In this document: positions 1 through 6,257 of the stretch, one piece after another
Layout: each line of letters starts with the position of its first letter
How positions within the stretch are numbered: the stretch's first letter is position 1
From: an uncultured Actinomycetes bacterium
GTDB lineage: Bacteria; Actinomycetota; Thermoleophilia; Solirubrobacterales; Solirubrobacteraceae
Direction: 5' to 3'
Length of the DNA stretch: 12,280 bases
Assembly (NCBI GenBank): GCA_937888775.1
Contig: CALAQT010000486.1
Coordinates: 1-12,280 of the forward strand
The notes under the pieces: generated by a model
The model's input: the letters and a program-made list of their open reading frames with translations, nothing else
Databases searched by the model: none
Told to the model about the DNA's origin: nothing
Made by a program: the position numbers and the translations under genes

Positions 1-204
1 GCCGAGCCGTCCCCAGGCCACGCCGGCGCCGGCGCCGGCGAGCGCCACCGCCAGGCCCCACGCCACGGCGGTGGCCAGCCCGCTGCGGAGCACCGCGTAG
101 GCGCTCAGCACGGTGAGGAGGAACACCCCCACCTCACTCGCCGCCAGGCCGACCGCCACCGTCTCGCGGACGTCGAGGCCGTCGTTCATCGACACCGGCT
201 CCAT
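1..204 (-). CDS. Small membrane protein, N-terminal part, PrgI-like (runs off the left edge)
   Basis: A minus-strand frame stays open from an ATG at 204-202 to the window edge, giving 68 codons and no stop. A GGGAGG ribosome binding site (209-214) lies 4 nt before this ATG. A second in-frame ATG at 189-187 is too far from it. The peptide begins MEPVSMNDGLDVRETVAVGL. Two hydrophobic stretches follow, at about residues 22-40 and 46-62. This order (short polar head, a VAVGLAASEV-like turn, paired membrane spans, then a Gly-Arg-rich turn) resembles PrgI-family proteins of type IV secretion-like loci. That match comes from pattern memory only. The gene starts 104 bp downstream of the thioesterase gene. 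If it is PrgI, a conjugation-type ATPase gene should follow to the left of the window. An unrelated two-span membrane protein is the alternative. Confidence 0.5.
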   Translation of the reverse strand, partial: MEPVSMNDGLDVRETVAVGLAASEVGVFLLTVLSAYAVLRSGLATAVAWGLAVALAGAGAGVAWGRLG

Positions 205-282
205 CGCGCCTCCCGACCGAACATCGCCCGACCGCCCAGCCGGTCGACGCTACATGGGCGCAGTGGACACGCCGCGGACATC

Positions 283-300
283 GCCGCGCCTCGTCGCGGC
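283..300 (-). terminator. Weak GC hairpin after the thioesterase gene
   Basis: GCCGCG (283-288) and CGCGGC (295-300) can form a 6-bp stem with a 6-nt loop just past the thioesterase stop on the minus strand. No T tract follows, so a terminator role is uncertain. In DNA this GC-rich such stems also arise by chance. Confidence 0.2.
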
Positions 301-308
301 GGGCCCGG

Positions 309-719
309 TCAGGGGGCGGGCACGACCTCCAGGGCGCGCTCGAGCTGGCCGCGTTCAACGGCTGTCAGCGGCCGCGTCCCGGCCGCCGCGTAGTCGTATG
401 CGACCAGCACCGACACGCCCCGCGCGCAGACCTCGCCGCGCTGCTCGAGCTCGTAGTCGATGGAGAAGGAGCGGGTGCCGATGCGGACCACGCGCGCACG
501 CACCAGCGCCGGGTCGTCGTCGAGCATGAGCGGGCGCAGGTAGTCGATCTCGAGGCGGGCCAGGATGATTCCGCGCGCGGCGAGGTCGTCGTCGCCCCCC
601 GCGATGTGGCGCAGGAGGCCGATCCGCGCGTCCTCGAAGATGGTCGCGAAGCGCGCGTGGTTGATGTGGCCCATCGCGTCCGTGTCGGAGAAGCGCAACT
701 GGGCGCGATGCTCGTACAT
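309..719 (-). CDS. Acyl-CoA thioesterase, 4-hydroxybenzoyl-CoA/YbgC-like hotdog family
   Basis: This 136-residue protein has the usual length for a single-hotdog thioesterase. Residues 10-24 (FSDTDAMGHINHARF) match the family signature Y/F-x-D-T-D-x-x-G-H-x-N. Asp14 aligns with the catalytic Asp17 of Pseudomonas 4-hydroxybenzoyl-CoA thioesterase. The later beta strands (about 53-62 LARLEIDYLRP, 73-90 and 99-109) also fit the fold. The expected activity is hydrolysis of an acyl- or aroyl-CoA in the cytoplasm; the substrate cannot be read from sequence. The ATG at 719-717 is the only methionine ahead of the first strand, and no strong ribosome binding site precedes it. The response-regulator stop lies 23 bp upstream, so the two genes are probably cotranscribed. 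Confidence 0.88.
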   Translation of the reverse strand: MYEHRAQLRFSDTDAMGHINHARFATIFEDARIGLLRHIAGGDDDLAARGIILARLEIDYLRPLMLDDDPALVRARVVRIGTRSFSIDYELEQRGEVCARGVSVLVAYDYAAAGTRPLTAVERGQLERALEVVPAP

Positions 720-742
720 TCGCGCCGGAGTCTAGTGTGCCG

Positions 743-1147
743 CTACGCGCTCGCCGCGAGGTGATCGGGGAGCATGGCCTGCACCGCGCCGCCGAGGCCG
801 GTCAGGTTGAAGGGCTTGGCGATGACCCGGTCGGCGCCCGCGGCGAGCGCCAGATCGCGGTCGGCGTCGGAGCTGAGCGCGGTGAACATGATCACCGGCA
901 GGTCGGCCGCGCCCTCCATCGCCCGGATGCGCCGGCACAGCTCGATGCCGTCGATGCCGGGCATCATGATGTCCGAGATGACCAGGTCGGGAAGGCCTCG
1001 CTCCAGGTGGGCGAGCGCCGTCTCGCCGCAATCGGCAGTGATCACCTCGAGTTGCTGTACCTGGAGGTACAGGCTCACGATGTGGATGAGCCGCGGGTCG
1101 TCATCGACGAGCAGCACGCGGGGACGGGACGACCGGTTTGATGCCAT
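743..1147 (-). CDS. Stand-alone response-regulator receiver domain (CheY-like)
   Basis: The 134-residue product consists only of a receiver domain. The acidic pocket is D15-D16-D17 (VLLVDDDP). The phospho-acceptor is D59 in ISDIMMPG, the switch Thr is T89 in MFTAL, and the conserved Lys is K111 in KPF. All residues needed for phosphorylation are present. There is no DNA-binding or enzymatic output domain, so signalling probably passes through protein contact. The frame stays open upstream to 1336, but the extension is low in receptor-like content and overlaps the divergent aldehyde dehydrogenase start. I therefore use the ATG at 1147-1145; one at 1183 is also possible, and neither has a strong ribosome binding site. 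No histidine kinase gene is nearby. The thioesterase gene follows 23 bp downstream. Confidence 0.88.
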   Translation of the reverse strand: MASNRSSRPRVLLVDDDPRLIHIVSLYLQVQQLEVITADCGETALAHLERGLPDLVISDIMMPGIDGIELCRRIRAMEGAADLPVIMFTALSSDADRDLALAAGADRVIAKPFNLTGLGGAVQAMLPDHLAASA

Positions 1148-1290
1148 TGCTCGGATTCTGCACCGCCGGACCGCCACCGTCATGCGCCGTGCCGGGATCG
1201 AAGCCCACTGTTGCAGATTCTTGACCTGATCATCACGATGCGCCCCGGTGGTGACGGGTCCGATGGGGCCGGGCGGCGTCGACCGAGCGG

Positions 1291-1296
1291 CATAAT
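1291..1296 (+). promoter_or_regulatory. Possible -10 box of the aldehyde dehydrogenase gene
   Basis: CATAAT differs from TATAAT at one base and is the most AT-rich hexamer in this 178-bp divergent gap. It would place the transcript start near 1303, ahead of an AGGAGGT ribosome binding site at 1313-1319. No convincing -35 box sits 16-18 bp upstream. The tandem GACGTC pair at 1299-1309 lies in the predicted leader. Confidence 0.3.
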
Positions 1297-1325
1297 CGAC
1301 GTCGACGTCAACAGGAGGTAACAGC

Positions 1326-2852
1326 GTGGCGACCATCGTACGGCCAGAGGTGACGACCTACCAGCAGTACATCGACGGCGAGTGGACCGCCTCGGACACC
1401 GGGAAGACCTTCGAGGTGATCAACCCGTCGACGGAGGAGGTCGTGGCCCTCGCCCCGGCCGGTGGCCGCGAGGACGCGCAGCGGGCCATCGCCGCCGCCC
1501 GCCGCTCCTTCGACTCCGGCGAATGGCGCAACAAGACGCAGCTGCAGCGCAGCCGGATCATGTTCGAGATCACCGAGCACCTCCAGGCACGCAGCGCCGA
1601 GTGGGCGATGCTCGAATCCCAGACCGCCGGCGCCACCATCCGCAAGGCATCGGTCGTCGACGCGCCCATCGCCGTCGAGACGTTCCGCTCGATGGCGGAG
1701 CAGGCGCTGCAGATCCCCTGGTACGAGCCGCTGCCCTGGATCGACATCCCCCACGTCAGCTGGAACTTCGTGCAGCGCGAGGCCATCGGCGTCTGCACCG
1801 GGATCGTGCCCTTCAACTACCCGCTGATCATCGCCATGTGGAAGCTGGCGCCGGCGCTGGCGATGGGCAACAGCATCGTGCTCAAGCCCTCGCCGCACAC
1901 GCCACTGACCCTGCTCGAGGTGGCCAGGGCCATCGACGAGACTGGTCTGCTCCCCCGCGGCGTGCTCAACGTGGTCACCGGGCCGGGCAACGAGCTCGGA
2001 GAGGAGCTGGTCACCAACCCGGAGGTGGACAAGGTCTCGTTCACCGGGAGTACCGCCGTCGGCCGGCGCATCATGGAGATGGCCGCGCCCACCATCAAGA
2101 AGGTCACGCTCGAGCTGGGCGGCAAGTCGGCCAACATCGTCTGCGCCGACGCCGACCTCGACATCGCCGTCGACGGCACCCTCTTCGGCACCTTCTTCCA
2201 CCAGGGCCAGATGTGCGAGTCCGGCACCCGCCTGCTGGTCCACGACGATATCTACGAGCCGTTCATGGAGCGGCTGGTCGCCACCGCGAAGGAGCTGCGG
2301 GTGGGTGACGCCACCGACTTCGACACCCAGGTCGGCCCGGTCATCTCGCGCCGCCAGTACGACAACATCCTGGCCGCCATCGAGCGCGCCCGGGCGGAGG
2401 GCGCGACGGTGCTCTGCGGCGGCGGCCGGGCGGCGGGCGCCGGCGACAAGGGGTTCTTTGTCCAGCCGACGATCATCGCCGACGTCACCCCGGAGTCCGG
2501 CATCGCCACCGAGGAGGTGTTCGGCCCCGTCCTCGCGGTGCAGCGCTGGAGCGATCCGGGCGAGGTGGTGCGCCGGGCCAACCGGTCGATCTACGGCCTG
2601 GCCGGCGGCATCTGGTCACGCGACACCAGGGCGGCGATCGAGATGGCCAAGCAGCTTCGCACCGGCACCGTGTGGGTCAACGACTGGCACCTGCTCAACC
2701 CGCTGGCGCCGTTCGGCGGCTACCGGCAGAGCGGCGTCGGCCGCGAGCTGGGAAGCTACGGCCTGCGCGAGTACACCGAGGTCAAGCACATCCACGTCGA
2801 CCAGAACGTGCCTCGCCGGGACCGCTACTTCTACGACGTGGTCCTCGGCTGA
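1326..2852 (+). CDS. NAD(P)-dependent aldehyde dehydrogenase
   Basis: The 508-residue protein is full length for the ALDH superfamily and should oxidise an aldehyde to its carboxylate in the cytoplasm. The oxyanion Asn is N164 (VPFNYP), and the cofactor-binding Lys is K187 (LKPSP). The Rossmann signature FTGS is at 239-242. The general base is E263 in LELGGK, and the nucleophile is C297 in FHQGQMCESGTR. EEVFGPVL at 396-403 contains the ribose-binding Glu (E397). The start is GTG at 1326, preceded by AGGAGGT at 1313-1319 with good spacing. The substrate is unknown; similarity to betaine-, aromatic- or terpenoid-aldehyde dehydrogenases cannot be resolved by eye. The C-terminal tail (RRDRYFYDVVLG) is a slightly extended end. 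The GT20 gene begins 41 bp downstream on the same strand, suggesting a two-gene operon, possibly for stress or compatible-solute metabolism. Confidence 0.95.
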   Translation: MATIVRPEVTTYQQYIDGEWTASDTGKTFEVINPSTEEVVALAPAGGREDAQRAIAAARRSFDSGEWRNKTQLQRSRIMFEITEHLQARSAEWAMLESQTAGATIRKASVVDAPIAVETFRSMAEQALQIPWYEPLPWIDIPHVSWNFVQREAIGVCTGIVPFNYPLIIAMWKLAPALAMGNSIVLKPSPHTPLTLLEVARAIDETGLLPRGVLNVVTGPGNELGEELVTNPEVDKVSFTGSTAVGRRIMEMAAPTIKKVTLELGGKSANIVCADADLDIAVDGTLFGTFFHQGQMCESGTRLLVHDDIYEPFMERLVATAKELRVGDATDFDTQVGPVISRRQYDNILAAIERARAEGATVLCGGGRAAGAGDKGFFVQPTIIADVTPESGIATEEVFGPVLAVQRWSDPGEVVRRANRSIYGLAGGIWSRDTRAAIEMAKQLRTGTVWVNDWHLLNPLAPFGGYRQSGVGRELGSYGLREYTEVKHIHVDQNVPRRDRYFYDVVLG

Positions 2853-2880
2853 GCGGCCGCCCCCGGCTGGTTCGTCGCTG

Positions 2881-2896
2881 AGGAGGATGACCCCTG
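2881..2896 (+). promoter_or_regulatory. Ribosome binding site that points to a CTG start for the GT20 gene
   Basis: AGGAGG at 2881-2886 is followed after 7 nt by CTG at 2894-2896, in frame with the GT20 protein. An in-frame TGA at 2888-2890 closes the frame just upstream. Between that stop and the GTG at 2948 there is no ATG, GTG or TTG; only CTG (2894, 2915) and ATT (2903) are available. An ATG at 2887 abuts the AGGAGG but is in another frame. Confidence 0.6.
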
Positions 2897-4438
2897 CCCG
2901 CGATTCCCACGCACCTGCGCGATCTCCTCGGCACCGTCCAGCCGATCGTGGTCGCCAACCGCGCCCCGCTCGCGCTCGAGCCGGCCGATCCCTTCCGGGG
3001 CACGCCGGAGCGGCTGGTCAAGGGCGCGGGCGGCCTGGTCACGGCGCTCAGCTCCCTGGCGGCGTCGACGCACGCGCTCTGGGTCGCGGTCGCGCGTGAC
3101 GCCTCCGACCGGGCGCTGGCCGCCCGGGGTGACCCCGCGGAGCTGACCACCGACGACGGCACCAGCTATCGCGTGTCCTTCGTCGAGCCGGAGGCGGAGG
3201 CGTACGACCTCTACTACAACAGCGTCAGCAACCCGCTCCTCTGGTTCATCCAGCACTACCTCTGGGACCTGGCCCGCGAGCCGGTGGTGGACACGGCGAC
3301 CTTGCATGCGTGGCGGGAGGGCTACGTGCGGGTCAACCGGATGGTCGCCGACCGGGTCATCCGCGAGGCGCAGGCCAGCTCCCTGCCACCGCTGGTGTTC
3401 GTCCAGGACTACCAGCTCTACTGCGTGCCCGCCATGGTTCGCGAGGGATGTCCGGGGGCGCGCATCGAGCACTTCGTGCACATCCCCTGGCCGACGCCGC
3501 AGTACTGGACCATCCTGCCCAAGCGCATCCGCGACGCGGTGGTGCTCGGCCTGCTCGGCGCCGACCTGGTGGGCTTCCAGACCCGCCGGGACGTGCGCAA
3601 CTTCCTGCTCACGTGCGAGGACAACCTCGGCCTCTCCGTCGACTTCCGCGAGCGCACCGTCTTCGTCGACGGGCGCACCGTCTGGGTGCGCAACTATCCG
3701 ATCAGCATCGACGTCGAGGGCCTCCTGCAGCAGGCGGACAGCGACGCGGTGATCGCCGAGGAGGAGCTGCTGCTCTCCTGGCGGCCTGAGAAGCTGATCC
3801 TGCGCGTCGACCGGACCGACCTCAGCAAGAACATCGTCCGCGGCTTCCTCGCCTACGAGCGCATGCTCGAGGACCATCACGAGCTGTACGGGTCAGTGCA
3901 GTTCTGGGCGTACCTGCAGCCCAGCCGGCAGGACATCGACGACTACCGCGCCTACCTTGGCAGCGTGCTCGGCGTCGCCGCGCGAGTCAACCGCAAGTTC
4001 AGCCAAGGAGGCTGGACGCCCATCCGCGTCGAGGTCGACGACGTCATGGCCCGGGCGCTGGCGGGCTATCGCCAGTTCGACGTCCTCCTGGTCAACCCCA
4101 TCTACGACGGGATGAACCTGGTGGCCAAGGAAGGGGTCCTCTGCAACCGCCGCGACGGGGTGCTGGTGCTCAGCGAGAACGCCGGGTCACACGAGGAGCT
4201 CGGCGACTTCGCCCTCACGGTCAACCCGTTCGACATCGACGAGACCGCCGAGGCGCTCTATCTCGGGCTGATGATGGACCCGATCCAGCGGGCGGCGCGG
4301 GCGGAGCGGATCCGCGAGACGGTGCGCTCGGCCGACATCAACCGCTGGATCGCCCTCCAGCTCCAGGATCTCAGCGAGCTGATCGGCGGCGGCCTTCCTA
4401 GTGGAGGGCGGCGAAGCCGACCACGAACAGCCAGCTGA
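2894..4438 (+). CDS. otsA: GT20 glycosyltransferase, trehalose-6-phosphate synthase-like
   Basis: The protein is 514 residues if started at CTG 2894. It should transfer glucose from a nucleotide sugar to glucose 6-phosphate or a similar acceptor. Visible GT20 landmarks are the first strand PIVVANRAP (17-25), the N-loop GAGGLVTAL (from about 45), and YYNSVSNPLLW (about 107-117). FVHIPWPTP contains H196, RVDRTDLSK carries R307 and K312, and NPIYDGMNLVAKE carries D405 and E413. GTG 2948 would cut into the first strand and has no ribosome binding site. The usual WVHDYHL motif reads FVQDYQL, so this is a divergent subgroup; a glucosylglycerol-phosphate-synthase-like specificity is possible. No trehalose-phosphatase domain or gene lies in the window. 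The aldehyde dehydrogenase gene is 41 bp upstream. The last 41 bp overlap a convergent small gene. Confidence 0.85.
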   Translation: MPAIPTHLRDLLGTVQPIVVANRAPLALEPADPFRGTPERLVKGAGGLVTALSSLAASTHALWVAVARDASDRALAARGDPAELTTDDGTSYRVSFVEPEAEAYDLYYNSVSNPLLWFIQHYLWDLAREPVVDTATLHAWREGYVRVNRMVADRVIREAQASSLPPLVFVQDYQLYCVPAMVREGCPGARIEHFVHIPWPTPQYWTILPKRIRDAVVLGLLGADLVGFQTRRDVRNFLLTCEDNLGLSVDFRERTVFVDGRTVWVRNYPISIDVEGLLQQADSDAVIAEEELLLSWRPEKLILRVDRTDLSKNIVRGFLAYERMLEDHHELYGSVQFWAYLQPSRQDIDDYRAYLGSVLGVAARVNRKFSQGGWTPIRVEVDDVMARALAGYRQFDVLLVNPIYDGMNLVAKEGVLCNRRDGVLVLSENAGSHEELGDFALTVNPFDIDETAEALYLGLMMDPIQRAARAERIRETVRSADINRWIALQLQDLSELIGGGLPSGGRRSRPRTAS

Positions 4439-4601
4439 TGAGAGCCCCGACCGCCACCCAGAGGGCGGTGAGACCGCGGTCGCCGAGGCGGCGGCGCTGG
4501 CTGCGGCGGCGCAGGTAGCGCTCGCGGACCCAAAGGGCGGCATCTCCGCGCGGGGCCGAGGGACCGGCCTGGGGGTTGCGAAGCGTGGTGATCTCGGGCA
4601 T
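4398..4601 (-). CDS. Small single-span membrane protein, 67 residues, unknown function
   Basis: I do not recognise a family. The protein starts MPEITTLRNPQAG. A basic region follows at about 26-43 (RERYLRRRSQRRR), then one clear hydrophobic helix at about 44-66 (LTALWVAVGALISWLFVVGF) that ends almost at the C-terminus. The helix codons nearly all end in G or C, as real genes here do. By the positive-inside rule the basic N-terminus should be cytoplasmic. No clear ribosome binding site precedes the ATG at 4601. The last 41 bp overlap the 3' end of the GT20 gene in convergent orientation. The start is 45 bp from the divergent MerR gene, so the two could share a control region. A chance frame cannot be excluded. 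Confidence 0.6.
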   Translation of the reverse strand: MPEITTLRNPQAGPSAPRGDAALWVRERYLRRRSQRRRLGDRGLTALWVAVGALISWLFVVGFAALH

Positions 4602-4646
4602 GGTCTGGGGCGTGATACGCAGCGGACCCCGATTGGGTTACGGAGG

Positions 4647-4991
4647 GTGACCCTGGTTCCTCCCCCCGCCCCGCCCCCGAACCGCGTCGGCCTCGACAAG
4701 CCGATCTACACCATCAGCGTGGCCGCTGAGATCCTGGCCACCCATCCGCGCACGCTGATGATGTACGAGCACCTCCAGCTGGTGGTGCCGCAGCGGACGG
4801 TCACCAACCGGCGCCGCTACTCGCAGCGCGACGTGCTCACCCTCCAGGCGATCCAGCGGCTGACCCGCCAGCACGGCCTCAACCTCAACGGGGCGCGCTA
4901 CGTCATCCAGCTTCTCAGGATGCTCGCCGAGCACGACCTCCCCCGCCCGGCGTATCTCGAGGACATCGACGTCACCCACATTCGCCTCTAA
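4647..4991 (+). CDS. MerR-family, HspR-like transcriptional regulator (copy 1)
   Basis: Residues from about 15 (GLDKPIYTISVAAEILATHPRTL) form a MerR-type winged helix-turn-helix: recognition region HPRTLMMYEHLQLV, then the wing with NRRRYSQRD. A helical segment ends in DIDVTHI. The pattern YTISVAAEILxxHPRTLRxYE is typical of HspR-type repressors, which bind DNA as dimers. No cysteines are present, so metal sensing is unlikely. The core is about 70% identical by eye to the gene at 5489, at identical spacing over 95 residues. The start is uncertain. GTG 4647 directly abuts GGAGG (4642-4646), while CTG 4653 would sit 5 nt after GGAGGG. A proline-rich stretch (VPPPAPPPN) precedes the domain. A promoter region of 123 bp separates it from the receiver gene. 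Confidence 0.85.
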   Translation: MTLVPPPAPPPNRVGLDKPIYTISVAAEILATHPRTLMMYEHLQLVVPQRTVTNRRRYSQRDVLTLQAIQRLTRQHGLNLNGARYVIQLLRMLAEHDLPRPAYLEDIDVTHIRL

Positions 4992-4998
4992 CACCTAA

Positions 4999-5010
4999 GG
5001 CCCCGGGGCC
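4999..5010. repeat. 12-bp perfect palindrome after MerR copy 1
   Basis: GGCCCCGGGGCC reads the same on both strands and lies 7 bp after the MerR stop codon. It has no loop or T tract, so it is a poor terminator. It could be a protein-binding site or chance in GC-rich DNA. Confidence 0.3.
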
Positions 5011-5048
5011 ACTGTCACGAGATCATGGTGCTATGAGGGGCTGTTACC

Positions 5049-5067
5049 TCCCGGGTATACTCCGGGA
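5049..5067 (+). promoter_or_regulatory. -10 box inside a 6-N7-6 inverted repeat, upstream of the receiver-MerR-envelope operon
   Basis: TATACT (5056-5061) is a good -10 hexamer. It lies inside the inverted repeat TCCCGG (5049-5054), 7-nt spacer, CCGGGA (5062-5067). HspR operators (HAIR elements) have a 7-N7-7 layout, so the geometry fits an HspR-like dimer although the arm sequence differs. A repressor bound here would cover the -10 box. No good -35 box is visible. The start codon at 5115 leaves a leader of about 45 nt. Confidence 0.42.
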
Positions 5068-5114
5068 AGCGAGCGCAGACGTCAGCGCGTTCGGCTCAGG
5101 AGCGGGAGGACGAG

Positions 5115-5504
5115 GTGAGCGTGGACGACGAACCGACGATCGACGTGCTGCTGATCGAGGATGACCAGGAGACGCTCGAGATGTACAAGCTCAAGCTCGA
5201 GAAGGACGGCTACCGCGTCCACGTCGCCGTCGACGGCGAGGAGGGCGTGCGCCGGGCCACCGAGCTGACGCCGGACATCGTGTTCCTCGACCTTCGCCTG
5301 CCCAAGAAGGACGGATTCATCGTTCTCGAGGAGCTGCGCAACCAGGAGTCGACCGCCGACATCCCGGTGATCATTCTCAGCAACTACGGCGAGAAGGAGC
5401 TCGTCGACCGCGGGCTCAAGCTCGGTGCCATGGAGTTCCTCGTCAAGGCCCAGACGTCGCCCATCGTCCTCTCCGAGGGAATCGACGAATGGCTAAAGGA
5501 ATAG
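5115..5504 (+). CDS. Stand-alone response-regulator receiver domain
   Basis: The 129-residue product is receiver only. The acidic pocket is E15-D16-D17 (LLIEDDQE) and the phospho-acceptor is D59 in FLDLRLPKKDG. The switch position is S89 (ILSNYG), a normal substitute for Thr, and the conserved Lys is K111 (LVKAQ). Phosphorylation should therefore be possible. No output domain follows. Start GTG 5115 lies 5 nt after GGGAGG (5104-5109); GTG 5121 is an alternative. The last 16 nt overlap the next gene, a MerR regulator, indicating translational coupling. The receiver may pass its signal to that MerR protein by direct contact, but this is inference. No sensor kinase is present in the window. Confidence 0.93.
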   Translation: MSVDDEPTIDVLLIEDDQETLEMYKLKLEKDGYRVHVAVDGEEGVRRATELTPDIVFLDLRLPKKDGFIVLEELRNQESTADIPVIILSNYGEKELVDRGLKLGAMEFLVKAQTSPIVLSEGIDEWLKE

Positions 5505-5842
5505 CGCAGCCGCGAGGTGCAGCCCCGCCAGGGCAGCCGGGCCTCGACAAGCCGATCTACACGATCAGCGTGGCGTCGGAGATCCTCGAGACCCATCCCC
5601 GCACGCTGATGATGTACGAGAACATGGGCCTGGTGGTGCCGCAGCGGACCACCACCAACCGCCGGCGCTTCTCGCAGCGCGACATCTTCAAACTGCAGAC
5701 CATTCAGAATCTGACCCGCAACCACGGCGTCAACCTCACCGGAGTCCGATACGTGCTCACACTGCTGAAGCTGCTCCACGAGCACGGTGTCCCGCCGCCC
5801 GAGGGCCTGCGCGACATCGACGTCTCGCAGCTGGACACCTAG
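5489..5842 (+). CDS. MerR-family, HspR-like transcriptional regulator (copy 2)
   Basis: The 117-residue protein has a short Pro/Gly-rich head (MAKGIAQPRGAAPPGQP). The MerR DNA-binding domain follows from residue 18 (GLDKPIYTISVASEILETHP): helix-turn-helix with RTLMMYENMGLV, wing with TTTNRRRFSQRD, then a helix and DIDVSQL near the end. There is no ligand-binding domain and no cysteine. It is a paralogue of the gene at 4647; the two also share an identical 23-nt stretch (4689-4711 and 5540-5562). The ATG at 5489 has GAGGGA (5475-5480) at 8 nt and overlaps the receiver gene by 16 nt. The next gene starts 1 nt after its stop. Position suggests control of the envelope genes downstream, or autoregulation at 5049-5067. 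Confidence 0.9.
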   Translation: MAKGIAQPRGAAPPGQPGLDKPIYTISVASEILETHPRTLMMYENMGLVVPQRTTTNRRRFSQRDIFKLQTIQNLTRNHGVNLTGVRYVLTLLKLLHEHGVPPPEGLRDIDVSQLDT

Positions 5843-5843
5843 C

Positions 5844-6257
5844 GTGGCCCGGGCGGAGCGCGACGACAGCATTCCCGCGATCGCACGCGAGGTCGCCGAC
5901 GACGCGGTTCGCCTCGCCAAGGCCGAGATCGAGCTTGCCAAGGCCGAGGCGATCGCCGCCGTCAAACGGCTGGCGGTGGCCAGCGCATTGTTCGCCGCGG
6001 CGGGGTTCTTCCTGCTGCTGATGGTGATCTTCGCGCTCGGCGCCGTGCCCACCTTCCTGGCGGGGCGCGTGTTCTCGGGCTGGACGTGGTGGCTGTTCAG
6101 CGCCGCTCTGTTCCTGGTCGTCGGTGGCATGCTCGCGATGAGCGGGTGGCGGTCGCTGAAGCGCGCGAGGAGGACCGGAATGGAGTTGGTCGGCTCGGTC
6201 AAGGAGGATGTGACGTGGGTCAAGCGATTGACCAAGCGGAACGCGAGCGGGAGCTGA
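5844..6257 (+). CDS. Holin-family small membrane protein (Actinobacterial putative holin, DUF1469-like)
   Basis: The protein has 137 residues from GTG 5844. An amphipathic, Ala/Lys/Glu-rich helix fills about residues 8-42 (VRLAKAEIELAKAEAIAAVKR). Two membrane spans follow, at about 43-68 and 82-103, then a basic C-terminal tail. This layout is characteristic of the phage-holin-family proteins common on actinobacterial chromosomes, where no lysis role is established. The gene starts 1 nt after the MerR stop without its own clear ribosome binding site, so translational coupling is likely. Its last 43 nt overlap the DUF3618-like gene, a frequent partner of this family. A role in envelope physiology is inferred from the penicillin-binding protein gene downstream. 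Confidence 0.8.
   Translation: MARAERDDSIPAIAREVADDAVRLAKAEIELAKAEAIAAVKRLAVASALFAAAGFFLLLMVIFALGAVPTFLAGRVFSGWTWWLFSAALFLVVGGMLAMSGWRSLKRARRTGMELVGSVKEDVTWVKRLTKRNASGS

Noticed and set aside
1148..1336. N-terminal extension of the receiver protein to 1336
   Set aside because: It overlaps the start and ribosome binding site of the divergent aldehyde dehydrogenase, and the extension shows no domain; ATG 1147 gives a normal receiver length.
1308..2243. 311-residue minus-strand open frame
   Set aside because: It lies antisense to the aldehyde dehydrogenase, whose catalytic motifs are all present; it is a long shadow caused by high GC.
2887..3099. ATG at 2887 abutting AGGAGG as a separate gene start
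   Set aside because: The frame gives an Arg/Pro/Ala-rich shadow peptide and the ribosome binding site is too close; considered only as a possible indel site for the GT20 gene.
2831..3880. 349-residue minus-strand open frame
   Set aside because: Antisense to the GT20 gene, with low-complexity Val/Asp/Glu/Arg-rich composition typical of GC shadows.
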